NCBI RefSeq assembly: GCF_020614375.1
Contig: NZ_CP085327.1
Span: 248,001 to 312,000, forward strand
Source: Haladaptatus salinisoli
GTDB lineage: Archaea; Halobacteriota; Halobacteria; Halobacteriales; Haladaptataceae
Direction: 5' to 3'
DNA: 64,000 nt
Shown piece by piece: positions 1 to 8,232 of this stretch (positions are counted from its first letter, which is position 1; the number at the start of each line of letters is the position of its first letter). A program made the position numbers and the translations under genes. The notes under the pieces were generated by a model that saw only the letters and a program-made list of their open reading frames with translations, had not been told where the DNA came from and did no database searches.

Positions 1-63
1 CTGGCCGCCGCGGGCGTGGACGGGGTGGTCGCCGACACGCGCCGCGTGCGCCCCCGAAGGTAA
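1..63 (+). CDS. C-terminal fragment, probable glycerophosphodiester phosphodiesterase
   Basis: Frame 1 is open from the window edge and ends at TAA (61-63). The last 20 residues contain AAGVDGVVADTRRV, which resembles the final strand of GDPD-type TIM-barrel phosphodiesterases, where a 'GVDGIITDxP' segment closes the barrel. Those enzymes hydrolyse glycerophosphodiesters to glycerol-3-phosphate and an alcohol. Only the tail is visible, so the family call rests on one short motif. Confidence 0.45.
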   Translation: MAAAGVDGVVADTRRVRPRR

Positions 64-171
64 TACCGGGTCGCGAATCAGGGGCCGAACGCCCGCATTT
101 AACCGCGTACCCCGCCACACACATGACATTTGGCGAATGTGTTTATGCCGATCTGTGGCGTACGGCGTTCG

Positions 172-1158
172 ATGAGCACACCGATAGACCAGCGACGCGC
201 TCCGAAACTCGACTCGGACGCGCGGGCGCTCCTCGACGAGCTAGCCGCGGCGGACGCCCCCGACCTCAGCCACCTCTCGCCCGAACAAGGCCGCGCGCTG
301 CTCGGCGGTCTGTTCACTCCGGACGTCGAACCCGAACCGGTCGCCGAGGTGGACGAGCGCAAGATCAGGGCGTACGCGCGCGACATCAGGGTGCGAATCT
401 ACGACCCCGAACCGGACGAGAAACTGCCCGCGGTCGTCTACTTCCACGGCGGCGGTTGGGTCGTCGGAAACCTGGACACCCACGACGGAGTCGCGCGCTC
501 GCTCGCGAACGAAGGAAACTGCGTCGTCGTCTCGGTCGACTACCGGAAAGGGCCGGAACACCCCTTCCCCGCCGCCGTCGAGGACGCGTATCTCGCGACG
601 AAGTGGGTCGCCGACAACGCGGAGGGAATCGGGGCCGGCGGGGGACTCGCCGTCGCCGGAGAGAGCGCGGGCGGCAACCTCGCCACGGTCGTCGCGCAGA
701 TGGCCGTCGAGAAGAACGTCGACCCGCCGGACATCGACCATCAGGTGCTGTTCTACCCGGTGACCGACCACTCGTTCGACACCCCCTCCTACGAGGAGAA
801 CGCCGACGGCTACTTCCTGACCACCCGAGGGATGGTGTGGTTCTGGAACCACTACCTCCGCGACGATATCGACGGGGCGAACCCGCGGGCGTCGCCGCTC
901 CGCGCCCCCGAGCGAATCCTCGCCGAACTACCGCCGGCGACCCTGTTCACCGGCGGATACGACCCGCTCCGCGACGAACAGTTCGCGTACGCCGAGGCGC
1001 TCGACGAGGCGGGCGTTTCCCTCGAGCACGCTCACTACGGCGGCATGATTCACGACTTCGCGAACATGCGTCGTCTCGCTGAGCCGTTTCCCGGCATCGA
1101 AGCGGCCGCGGACGTGCGCGAGCGCGCCGGCGATGCGCTCAGGGAGGCCTTCGAGTAG
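172..1158 (+). CDS. alpha/beta hydrolase (HSL-type esterase/lipase)
   Basis: A 328-aa cytosolic esterase of the hormone-sensitive-lipase family. The oxyanion-hole motif HGGGW begins at residue 92, and the nucleophile elbow GESAG places the catalytic Ser at about residue 165. The acid and base are probably the Asp in GYDPLRDE and the His in MIHDF near the C terminus. These enzymes hydrolyse short acyl esters; the natural substrate is unknown. An in-frame ATG exists at 130, but the ATG at 172 is preferred because a TATA-like tttatg lies about 28 bases upstream, which suits a leaderless mRNA, and because family homology begins soon after it. The gene is monocistronic. Confidence 0.87.
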   Translation: MSTPIDQRRAPKLDSDARALLDELAAADAPDLSHLSPEQGRALLGGLFTPDVEPEPVAEVDERKIRAYARDIRVRIYDPEPDEKLPAVVYFHGGGWVVGNLDTHDGVARSLANEGNCVVVSVDYRKGPEHPFPAAVEDAYLATKWVADNAEGIGAGGGLAVAGESAGGNLATVVAQMAVEKNVDPPDIDHQVLFYPVTDHSFDTPSYEENADGYFLTTRGMVWFWNHYLRDDIDGANPRASPLRAPERILAELPPATLFTGGYDPLRDEQFAYAEALDEAGVSLEHAHYGGMIHDFANMRRLAEPFPGIEAAADVRERAGDALREAFE

Positions 1159-1297
1159 CCGACGTGCGGGCTCGAAACGAAGCGGCTCGTGACGATCTGC
1201 GGGGAGGGGTTCCGTACGACCGAATCCGCCGATAGCGCGCCGTTCGCGTGTCGGGACGGCGCGCACTCGGGGTGCGGTCGTCCCGGTTTTTTTCGGA

Positions 1298-1306
1298 AGT
1301 ACTATC
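1298..1306 (+). promoter_or_regulatory. TATA-like element for sucCD
   Basis: The AT-rich element agtactatc lies 34-42 bases before the sucC ATG, in a GC-rich 181-base gap otherwise without features. The spacing predicts a short leader of about ten bases. Confidence 0.4.
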
Positions 1307-1339
1307 CGCCCTTCTCCAGAAGTTTCGTGCGAGCCCACT

Positions 1340-2485
1340 ATGAGACTACACGAGTACCAAGCGAAGGAGGTGTTCTCCGACGCGGGGATTCCGACGCCCG
1401 ATTCGGCGCTCGCTCAGAGCGTCGACGAGGCCGTCGAAGCGGCGGAGGACATCGGCTACCCCGTTGCGGTGAAAGCGCAGGTACACGTCGGCGGCCGCGG
1501 GAAGGCCGGTGGCATTAAACTCGCCGAGAACCGCGAGGAAGCCGAGGACGCCGCCGACTCCATCCTCGGGATGGACCTCAAAGGATACACGGTCGAGAAG
1601 CTGTTGGTCGAAGCGGCCGTCGATTTCACCGACGAACTCTACGTCGGCGTGACGATGGACCGCGGAGAGGGCAAGCCCGTCGCCATGGTCTCCTCGAAGG
1701 GCGGCGTCAACATCGAGGAAGTCGCCGAGGAGGACCCCGACGCCATCGCGCGCGAGCACGTCGACCCGGCGTTCGGGATGCACCCCTATCAGGCCCGGAA
1801 GGCGGTTTACGACGCGGGCGTGGACCGCGAGGTCGCGCTGGACGCGGCGAGCGTCCTCACGACGCTCTACGACCTCTGGGAGGACAAGGACGCCAGCGAC
1901 GCCGAAATCAACCCGCTGATGGTCACGGCGGACGACGAGGTAGTCGCCGCGGACGCGGTTCTCAACATCGACGGCGACGCGCTCTTCCGCCACCCCGACC
2001 TCGCCGAGATGGAGGACGAGGCGGCGGAGGACGAACTGGAGGCGAAGGCCAACGACTACGGCTTCGACTACGTCCGACTCGACGGGAACGTCGGCATCAT
2101 CGGCAACGGGGCCGGACTGGTCATGACGACGCTCGACCTCGTGGACCACTACGGGGGGAGCCCCGCCAACTTCCTCGACATCGGCGGCGGCGCGAAGGCG
2201 GAGCGCGTGACGAACGCGCTGGACATGGTCTTCTCGGACGAGAACGTCGATTCCGTCGTCTTCAACATCTTCGGCGGCATCACACGCGGCGACGAGGTCG
2301 CCAAGGGCATCAACGAGGCCCTCGAATCCCTGGACGAGATTCCGAAACCCGTGGTCGTCCGACTCGCGGGTACCAACGCCGAGGAAGGGATGGAGATACT
2401 GAACACCGACCTCGTGCAGGTCGAAGCGACGCTGGAAGACGCGGTGCAGCGCGCCGTCAAAAACGCCCAGGAGGTAGAACAATGA
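1340..2485 (+). CDS. sucC: succinate-CoA ligase (ADP-forming) subunit beta
   Basis: Beta subunit, 381 aa, of the TCA-cycle enzyme that converts succinyl-CoA, ADP and phosphate to succinate, CoA and ATP. The N-terminal ATP-grasp domain starts with the family signature [12 protein letters not shown] and contains [22 protein letters not shown] (about residue 190) belongs to the nucleotide/metal site, and GGAKAERV and [13 protein letters not shown] lie in the C-terminal CoA-ligase half. The length is normal for the family. The stop codon overlaps the sucD start (ATGA), so the two subunits are translationally coupled and probably made in equal amounts. Confidence 0.97.
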   Translation: MRLHEYQAKEVFSDAGIPTPDSALAQSVDEAVEAAEDIGYPVAVKAQVHVGGRGKAGGIKLAENREEAEDAADSILGMDLKGYTVEKLLVEAAVDFTDELYVGVTMDRGEGKPVAMVSSKGGVNIEEVAEEDPDAIAREHVDPAFGMHPYQARKAVYDAGVDREVALDAASVLTTLYDLWEDKDASDAEINPLMVTADDEVVAADAVLNIDGDALFRHPDLAEMEDEAAEDELEAKANDYGFDYVRLDGNVGIIGNGAGLVMTTLDLVDHYGGSPANFLDIGGGAKAERVTNALDMVFSDENVDSVVFNIFGGITRGDEVAKGINEALESLDEIPKPVVVRLAGTNAEEGMEILNTDLVQVEATLEDAVQRAVKNAQEVEQ

Positions 2486-3351
2486 GCATTCTCGTCGACG
2501 ACGACACCCGAGTGGTCGTCCAAGGTATCACGGGCGGAGAGGGAAGTTTCCACACCGAGCAGATGATGGAGTACGGAACGAACGTCGTGGCCGGCGCGGT
2601 CCCCGGCAAAGGCGGGCAGGAAGTTCAAGGCGTGCCCGTCTACGACACCGTGGACGAAGCCGTCGAGGAGGAAGACGCCGACGCGTCGGTCGTCTTCGTG
2701 CCGCCCGCGTTCGCCGGGGACGCCATCTTCGAGGCGCTCGATACGAACCTCGACCTCGTGGTCGCCATCACCGAGGGCGTTCCGACGCAGGACATGTCGA
2801 AGGTGTACAAGCGCCTCTCGGAGGTCGAAACGCGACTCATCGGGCCGAACTGCCCCGGCATCATCACGCCCGGCGAGGCGAAACTCGGCATCCTGCCCGG
2901 CAACATCTTCGAAGCCGGTAACGTCGGTCTCGTCTCACGCTCCGGGACGCTCACCTACCAAGTGGTGGACAACCTGACCGAGCGCGGACTCGGCCAGACG
3001 ACCGCCATCGGCATCGGCGGCGACCCCATCATCGGCACCGACTTCATCGACGCCCTCTCGCTGTTCGAGGACGACCCCGACACCGACGCGGTCGTCATGT
3101 GCGGCGAAATCGGCGGCGAGGACGAAGAGCAGGCCGCGAAGTTCATCGCCGAGAACATGGACACCCCCGTCGCCGGGTTCATCGCCGGGCGAACCGCCCC
3201 GCCGGGCAAGCGCATGGGCCACGCCGGAGCCATCGTCTCCGGTAGCGGCACCGGCACCGCGGAGAGCAAAATCGACGCGCTGAACGACGCGGGCGTTCCG
3301 GTCGGCGACACGCCCGAGGAAGTCGCGGACAACATCGAAGACCTGCTGTAA
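2482..3351 (+). CDS. sucD: succinate-CoA ligase (ADP-forming) subunit alpha
   Basis: Alpha subunit, 289 aa, carrying the CoA-binding Rossmann domain and the phosphohistidine. Visible signatures are [16 protein letters not shown] at the N terminus (CoA site), [12 protein letters not shown] in the middle, [11 protein letters not shown], and [19 protein letters not shown], in which His247 is the expected phosphorylated residue. It forms a heterotetramer with SucC. The start overlaps the sucC stop by four bases, and a T-rich stretch follows the stop, consistent with the operon ending here. Confidence 0.97.
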   Translation: MSILVDDDTRVVVQGITGGEGSFHTEQMMEYGTNVVAGAVPGKGGQEVQGVPVYDTVDEAVEEEDADASVVFVPPAFAGDAIFEALDTNLDLVVAITEGVPTQDMSKVYKRLSEVETRLIGPNCPGIITPGEAKLGILPGNIFEAGNVGLVSRSGTLTYQVVDNLTERGLGQTTAIGIGGDPIIGTDFIDALSLFEDDPDTDAVVMCGEIGGEDEEQAAKFIAENMDTPVAGFIAGRTAPPGKRMGHAGAIVSGSGTGTAESKIDALNDAGVPVGDTPEEVADNIEDLL

Positions 3352-3363
3352 GGCGGTTTCGCG

Positions 3364-3379
3364 AGTTTCGTTTTCTTTC
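3364..3379 (+). terminator. T-rich candidate terminator after sucCD
   Basis: Two T-clusters (tttcgttttctttc) begin 13 bases after the sucD stop. Haloarchaeal termination often uses U-rich runs without a strong hairpin. No stem-loop was found here. Confidence 0.35.
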
Positions 3380-3466
3380 GTAGTGTTCTCGTTCTCGGGC
3401 GGTGGTTCACCGCGCGGAGCGATCGCGCCACAAAGCGTTTAATTCGTCGCGGCAACTCCGAACCGG

Positions 3467-3730
3467 ATGATCCGAACCCGCTCCGCGAAGCGTCGGAACG
3501 TCGGTCTCGCGGTGGCCCTCCTCGGTCTTCTCGTTCTCGTGCTGTCGAAGCCGAGCGCCGGGACCGTCTGTCTGGGTCGGGGTGGCGGTATCGACCGCGT
3601 CATCGTCGCTTGGCACGCGGTCGGTGTCGAGTACGGCAGTTGCGCGTGGACGCTCACCCCCGCCGGATTCGTCGGACTCGGTGCTCTCGGGGTCGTCGTC
3701 GGGGGAGCGGAGGTACGGCGGAACCGATAG
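3467..3730 (+). CDS. small two-span membrane protein, hypothetical
   Basis: An 87-aa protein of unknown function. A basic N terminus ([11 protein letters not shown]) precedes a hydrophobic helix at about residues 12-27, then a loop with two Cys (TVCLGR and GSCAW), then a second hydrophobic segment at about residues 64-80 and a basic C-terminal tail. The two loop cysteines face the same compartment and could form a disulfide. A TATA-like gtttaattc sits about 26 bases before the ATG, which supports this start and a leaderless transcript. No family recognised. Confidence 0.6.
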   Translation: MIRTRSAKRRNVGLAVALLGLLVLVLSKPSAGTVCLGRGGGIDRVIVAWHAVGVEYGSCAWTLTPAGFVGLGALGVVVGGAEVRRNR

Positions 3731-3809
3731 CGACCGAATTGACCGCTCGTGCGCGGAACGACCATCCGTCGTCAGCGAAAGCTATTACCTCGGTGTGCGT
3801 ACTCGTGTC

Positions 3810-4601
3810 ATGGATTCGCCGATACACGACGTAGAGTTTCTCGCCCGCTCGGAGCACCGGGTCGACGTGCTCGACGCGCTCTCCGATTCCCCGCGCGACC
3901 GCCCCGCGCTGCAGGAAGCGACCGGCGCGTCCTCGGCGACGCTGGGACGCATCCTGAGCGACTTCGAGGAGCGAAAGTGGGTCGTCCGATCCGGCTATCG
4001 GTACGAGTTGACCTCGCAGGGCAGGTTCGTGCTGGAGGGGTTCGGGAACCTCCTGACCCGGATGGAGACCGAGCAGAAACTCCGCGACGTGCTGGAGTTG
4101 CTCCCCGCCGAATCGCTCGGCTTCACGCTCGACATGTTCACCGACGCGACGGTGACGGTCGCGGACGAGGCCGACCCCTACCGGGCGGTTCGTCGCTTCG
4201 ACGAACTCATCGAGGGCGCGGAGACGATGCGGGCGTTCGGGACGGCCACGCTCAAATCGGCGAACGTCGACACGCTCCACCGCAACATCGTCGACGGGAT
4301 GGAGACGGAGATAATCTATCCGCCGCCGATAATCGAGGCGGTGGCGGCGTGGAACCCCGCCGCGGCGACGGAAGCCGCGGAGAGCGGGAATCTCCGAATC
4401 CTACTGTACGACGCGCTCCCGTGCGGACTCACGCTGTTCGACGGCCGCATCGCGCTCACCGGATACGCGCAGGACACCGGCCTGTTGCGGGTCGTCGTCG
4501 ACACCGAGAATCCGGGCGCGTTCGCTCAAGCCGAGAAGATATACGAATCGTACAGGGCGAAATCTCGACCCTTCGCGCCGGCGCGGTCGACCGAAACGTA
4601 A
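3810..4601 (+). CDS. winged-HTH transcriptional regulator with FilR1-type domain
   Basis: A 263-aa DNA-binding protein. Residues 1-75 form a winged helix (FLARSEHRVDVLDALSDSP, then an ATLGRILSDFEER recognition helix). The remainder resembles the FilR1/DUF1724 effector domain of archaeal regulators, ending with strands such as LPCGLTLFDGRIALTGYA. Regulators of this build are common in haloarchaea; ligand and targets are unknown. The reading frame is open further upstream, but the ATG at 3810 is chosen because it follows a TATA-like ctattacc by about 25 bases and because upstream codons encode a low-complexity, non-acidic sequence. It stands alone on the + strand. Confidence 0.82.
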   Translation: MDSPIHDVEFLARSEHRVDVLDALSDSPRDRPALQEATGASSATLGRILSDFEERKWVVRSGYRYELTSQGRFVLEGFGNLLTRMETEQKLRDVLELLPAESLGFTLDMFTDATVTVADEADPYRAVRRFDELIEGAETMRAFGTATLKSANVDTLHRNIVDGMETEIIYPPPIIEAVAAWNPAAATEAAESGNLRILLYDALPCGLTLFDGRIALTGYAQDTGLLRVVVDTENPGAFAQAEKIYESYRAKSRPFAPARSTET

Positions 4602-4756
4602 CCGGAACCGTCTCCGCTCGACGTGGTCTCGTCGCCGACGGAAGGCGAGCGCGTTGCAGGCGACGAAAGCCCGCTCACGCCGTGCAGGACCGAGCGGTCG
4701 TGAAATCGTAACGACCGCCCGAACGATTTCGTTCGTTGCAAGTGTTTTCAGAAGGA

Positions 4757-4766
4757 ATTTATATCC
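4757..4766 (+). promoter_or_regulatory. TATA box of the OsmC-family gene
   Basis: The sequence atttatatcc is a strong haloarchaeal TATA element 39-48 bases before the ATG at 4805. The predicted leader is about 10-15 bases. Confidence 0.6.
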
Positions 4767-4804
4767 CCTCTCCGCGCCTCTCGTCGGTCGCGGAGTGAAA
4801 ACAG

Positions 4805-5422
4805 ATGACGGTAGAACAACGGGAAGCGGTCAGGTACGGTGTGGACGGCGAGACGTTCGGCGAGTTCGTCGAGTACGCGAAGGCGAACCCGGACGACGTC
4901 CAGTTCGAACTGAGTGCGACGGGTCGCTGGGAGGGTCGCGCGTTCCACACGCTCTCGAAGGTCGGCCCCTACGCGCTCGGCGGGGCGGAAATCGACCGGG
5001 GGACTCGGGACTACTCGTTCCTCTGGGGCGCGCACAAGGAGGTCGAGGAAGCGATGGGGTTCGTCGACCCCGACGACCGACCGGAGGTCATCGAGGGCGC
5101 GTTGGCAGCCCTCAGCGGGTGTCTCAATCACGTCATCTCGCTTCGCCTGATGGCGGAAGGAATCGACGTCGAGGAATTGGAGACGAGGGTGCGCGTTCCG
5201 TGGGATCCCTTCGTCGCGCTCGACCTGGCCGAGGTCGAAACCGAGGACGGAACCCCGAGAGACCAGTTCGGCGACCTCCGCGTCGAAATCGCCGTCGGCG
5301 GCGAGAACGTGGACGACGACACCCTCGAGCGAATCCGGCGCGCGGCCCGGCGCTCCGCCGTGTTCAACCTCGTGACGCTGGCGCACCCGTGCGAACCGGT
5401 GGTGTCGAAGAAGGGAGCGTAA
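4805..5422 (+). CDS. OsmC family protein
   Basis: A 205-aa protein with the OsmC/Ohr fold. Visible family features are FELSATGRWEGRAF at the start of the domain, the central helix segment LAALSGCLNHVISLRLMAEGIDVEELE (positions 5101-5181), whose 'GCL' holds a typical OsmC cysteine, and a C-terminal helix with ARRSAVFNLVTLAHP. Classical OsmC and Ohr proteins detoxify organic hydroperoxides through two reactive Cys. Only the central Cys is obvious in a conserved place here; a second lies in the C-terminal HPCEP. Peroxidase activity is therefore plausible but not proven. Confidence 0.85.
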   Translation: MTVEQREAVRYGVDGETFGEFVEYAKANPDDVQFELSATGRWEGRAFHTLSKVGPYALGGAEIDRGTRDYSFLWGAHKEVEEAMGFVDPDDRPEVIEGALAALSGCLNHVISLRLMAEGIDVEELETRVRVPWDPFVALDLAEVETEDGTPRDQFGDLRVEIAVGGENVDDDTLERIRRAARRSAVFNLVTLAHPCEPVVSKKGA

Positions 5423-5449
5423 CGACTTTCGAATCGATTTTTCGGAGAA

Positions 5450-5524
5450 TGGGTCGGGGCAGATTCGAACTGCCGATCTGCTCCGTGTGAAGGAGCTGTC
5501 ATAACCGGACTAGACTACCGACCC
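5450..5524 (-). tRNA. tRNA-Val (anticodon CAC)
   Basis: Read on the minus strand, a complete 75-nt cloverleaf folds: acceptor stem GGGTCGG pairing perfectly with CCGACCC, a D arm, anticodon stem GCTCC/GGAGC with loop TTCACAC giving anticodon CAC (plus-strand 5487-5489, decodes GUG), and T arm GGCAG-TTCGAAT-CTGCC. The discriminator base is A at 5450. The 3' CCA is not encoded and no intron is present. It lies convergently behind the OsmC gene. Confidence 0.95.
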
Positions 5525-5618
5525 TCGCAATAATCCGTTTCCCTGCCCGAGACTTAAGGCTTGCTTTCAACCGCGGGCGGCCACTACGACCAAGGTTCGC
5601 CGATACCGACCCCCGGAC

Positions 5619-6923
5619 GTGACCGACTGGAACGTGGTGGACGTTGCCGAAATCGACCCCGCCGTCGCCAGCGGCGAGAAACCCCTGAATCGAGTGTTCG
5701 ACGCCTACGCGGGCGCTCGGACGAAGTTCGTCCTCGCGCCGGGGCGCTACCGCCTCGACGGGCGGTTCGAGCACAACGACTGCGAGGCCATCGCCGTGGT
5801 GGGCGACCCGCACGCCACGCTGGTCGTGACCGACCCCGACCAGCAGTACTGCCTCGACGTCGGCGGGGGGTGGGGCGCGACCCCCGAATCGTCCGCCGAT
5901 TCGGTCGAGATTCGGAACCTCACCTTCGACATGACCGCCGATGGCGTGGGCGCGCAGGCCGTCTCGGCGCGGGCCGCCCGCAGCCTCCGCATCGAGGACG
6001 TGGTCGTGGAGGGCGAGTGCGCCTCGGCGGGCAAGAAGGCCCTCGGCGCGATTTACGCCGCCGTCACGCACCCCGAGGGGTCGGGCGTCGTGAGCGTCTC
6101 GCTCCCCGACGGCTGCGAGTTCCGCCCCGACGCCTACCCGGACCAATCGCCCGTCGAATCGCAGACCAGCCACCCCATCGGCATCAGCGTCACCGACGAC
6201 CACCGCGGGGAGTTGACGTTCCGCGACTGCCGCGTCGAGGGGTGGGTGAACAACGGCGGCTACCTCGCCGGGGGCGAAGGCCCGTGCGTCGTGGAGGGCG
6301 GACGCTGGAAGGACAACGGGAACGCGAACCTCCGACTCGGCGACGGCGACGTGGCCCGCGACGTCCGAATCGAAGCGGGCGAGACGGCGTACACCGGGTG
6401 CGGCCTCTGGCTACAGGAGGGGGACGTGCGCGTCGCCGGCGGCGAACTCTCCCTGCCGAACTGCGACAACGACGGCCTGCGAGTGTCGAGTCGGTCGGCC
6501 CGCGTGCGCGACCTGACCATCGACTGCGACTCGTCGGCGCGCGCTATCAAGGTCAACGACGGCCCGGAGACCGTTCTGCTGGAGGGAGTGGAACTCGAAG
6601 ACCGCGGGGACGGTTCGCAACACGCCTACTGCGCCGAACTCTGGCGCGAGGGGACGACGCTTCGGAACTGTCGACTCGGCTTCCGGTCGGGCGCGAACGA
6701 CCGGAACGGAATCAACCTGCTCGGGCCGAGGATACGCTTCGACGGCGTGACCGCCGCGCACGACGCGGCGGACCGGACGACGGTGCTGGTCAAGGCGGAC
6801 CACGTCGAATTCCGGAACTCGACGTTCCGCGGACGGGTCGACGTCGATCGAAAAAACGCGGCGTCGCCGACGTTCGAGAACTGCGATTTCACCGATTGCG
6901 AGTGCGTCGGCTTCGAACCTTAG
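5619..6923 (+). CDS. right-handed parallel beta-helix protein
   Basis: A 434-aa protein starting at GTG. It is built from repeated short strands of the pectin-lyase type: SVEIRNLTFDM, SLRIEDVVVEG, ELTFRDCRVEG, ARVRDLTIDCD, VLLEGVELED, TLRNCRLGF, IRFDGVTA, VEFRNSTFRG, PTFENCDFTDC. These are successive rungs of a right-handed beta helix. There is no signal peptide and no membrane segment, so the protein seems cytosolic, although many relatives are secreted polysaccharide enzymes. No catalytic residues can be assigned. It starts 95 bases upstream-divergent from the tRNA and shares its stop with the next, opposite gene (TTAG). Confidence 0.8.
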   Translation: MTDWNVVDVAEIDPAVASGEKPLNRVFDAYAGARTKFVLAPGRYRLDGRFEHNDCEAIAVVGDPHATLVVTDPDQQYCLDVGGGWGATPESSADSVEIRNLTFDMTADGVGAQAVSARAARSLRIEDVVVEGECASAGKKALGAIYAAVTHPEGSGVVSVSLPDGCEFRPDAYPDQSPVESQTSHPIGISVTDDHRGELTFRDCRVEGWVNNGGYLAGGEGPCVVEGGRWKDNGNANLRLGDGDVARDVRIEAGETAYTGCGLWLQEGDVRVAGGELSLPNCDNDGLRVSSRSARVRDLTIDCDSSARAIKVNDGPETVLLEGVELEDRGDGSQHAYCAELWREGTTLRNCRLGFRSGANDRNGINLLGPRIRFDGVTAAHDAADRTTVLVKADHVEFRNSTFRGRVDVDRKNAASPTFENCDFTDCECVGFEP

Positions 6924-7165
6924 CTCGTTCGGATGCGCTTTCGGACGTCTCGCATCGCGTCGCGGGAGCGCCGTTTGGCCGCTCGCTCCGCCTCGCGGAG
7001 GTTCGAGCGCACCCGTTCGCGTCGGGAGGGTTCGGGGTCGGACCCCTCGCCGAACCGCTCGCGGACTCGTCGCTCGACCGGTTCCAGTTCGATTCGGATA
7101 CCGCGCCCGAAGTGCCTCGCGGCGCGTCGGAGGTAGTACCATCCGTCTTCGAAGTGTTTGTTCAT
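6920..7165 (-). CDS. DUF7553-like haloarchaeal protein
   Basis: An 81-aa, highly charged, mostly helical protein. It begins MNKHFEDGWYYLRRAARHF and continues with ELEPVERRVRERFG, the hallmark of a small family found only in haloarchaea (DUF7553) with unknown function. Compared with the usual acidic members, its C-terminal half is unusually Arg-rich. An ATG nine bases upstream gives an alternative N terminus (MGEMNKH); the inner ATG fits the family start. The stop overlaps the convergent beta-helix gene by four bases. Confidence 0.7.
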   Translation of the reverse strand: MNKHFEDGWYYLRRAARHFGRGIRIELEPVERRVRERFGEGSDPEPSRRERVRSNLREAERAAKRRSRDAMRDVRKRIRTS

Positions 7166-7247
7166 TTCTCCCACCTGATTGTGTCCTTACGCTAGGGACA
7201 GATATAATGGTTGTGTCAGGATACGCGACCGGTTGTCGGTTCAAAAA

Positions 7248-7257
7248 CGGTTTTACC
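7248..7257 (+). promoter_or_regulatory. TATA box of the MBL-fold/ade operon
   Basis: cggttttacc is centred about 26 bases before the ATG at 7279, which points to a leaderless transcript and supports that start over the upstream in-frame ATG at 7207. Confidence 0.55.
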
Positions 7258-7278
7258 CCGGGCGAAGAAACCGGACGT

Positions 7279-8232
7279 ATGTTCACGCGGCTTTCGATTC
7301 CGACGCCGTTCCAGGTCGGTCCGGTGAACGCCTACCTCGCGGGGCGAACGCTGGTCGACCCGGGACCGGGGAGCGAGGAGGCTTGGACCGTGTTGCTCGA
7401 AGCGTTAGAGGACGCCGACCTCGAACCGACCGACGTCGAGCAAGTCCTCATCACGCACCCGCACCCCGACCACTTCGGACTGGCGGCGCGGCTTCAGGAG
7501 TCCGGTGCTCGCGTCGTCGCCAGTCCCGGAACGGCGGGGATAATCCGCGATTTCGCCCGTCGGTTGGAGTACGAACAGTCGTACTTCGCCGACTTCTTCG
7601 ACCGATGCGGGATGGCTCAAACCACCGCCCGGACGGTGACCGACCTCCCGGCGGCCTTCCTCTCGGTCTCGCCCAAGGTCGAAACCGACGTCGAACTCAC
7701 CGACGGCGAATCGGTCACCGTCGACGGAATCGACGTGACCGCCGAGGCGGTACAGGGCCACGCACCCGGCGAGACCATCTTCACCTACGAGGTCGACGGC
7801 GAATCCCACGCCATCGTCGGCGACCAAGTCCTCCCCGACATCACGCCGAATCCGCTCCTCCAACCGCCCGCCGAGGAGGGCGAGGGTCGCCCTCGCGTCC
7901 TTCCGGCGTTCAATCGCTCGCTCGAACGGCTCCGGGACCGGAAGTTCGACCGCTTCCTCCCGGGGCACCGCGAGGAGATTTCGACGCCGTCGGAGCGAAT
8001 CGGGGAGATTCTCGCCGCCCACGAGGAACGAACCGAGAACGTCCGAAACCTCGTGAACGGGCCGACGACGCCGTTCGACGTGATGGAGGACCTCTTCGGC
8101 GACCTGCCCGCGACGGAGTACTTCCCGGCGATGAGCGAGGCGGTCGGCCACCTCGACGTGCTCGAAGAACGGAACGAAGTGGAACACAGCGAGCGAGGCG
8201 GAGTCATCGTGTACGAGGAGGTGACGGCGTGA
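7279..8232 (+). CDS. MBL-fold metallohydrolase
   Basis: A 317-aa metallo-beta-lactamase-fold hydrolase. The metal motif is HPHPDH (in LITHPHPDHFG, about residues 60-67), with a downstream His in VQGHAPGETIF, an Asp in IVGDQVL and a His in LPGHREEI near residue 230. The rest is helical and resembles the LACTB2-like C-terminal winged domain. Substrates in this group range from thioesters to RNA, so the reaction is open. The stop overlaps the GTG start of the adenine-deaminase gene, so the two are co-transcribed. Confidence 0.88.
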   Translation: MFTRLSIPTPFQVGPVNAYLAGRTLVDPGPGSEEAWTVLLEALEDADLEPTDVEQVLITHPHPDHFGLAARLQESGARVVASPGTAGIIRDFARRLEYEQSYFADFFDRCGMAQTTARTVTDLPAAFLSVSPKVETDVELTDGESVTVDGIDVTAEAVQGHAPGETIFTYEVDGESHAIVGDQVLPDITPNPLLQPPAEEGEGRPRVLPAFNRSLERLRDRKFDRFLPGHREEISTPSERIGEILAAHEERTENVRNLVNGPTTPFDVMEDLFGDLPATEYFPAMSEAVGHLDVLEERNEVEHSERGGVIVYEEVTA

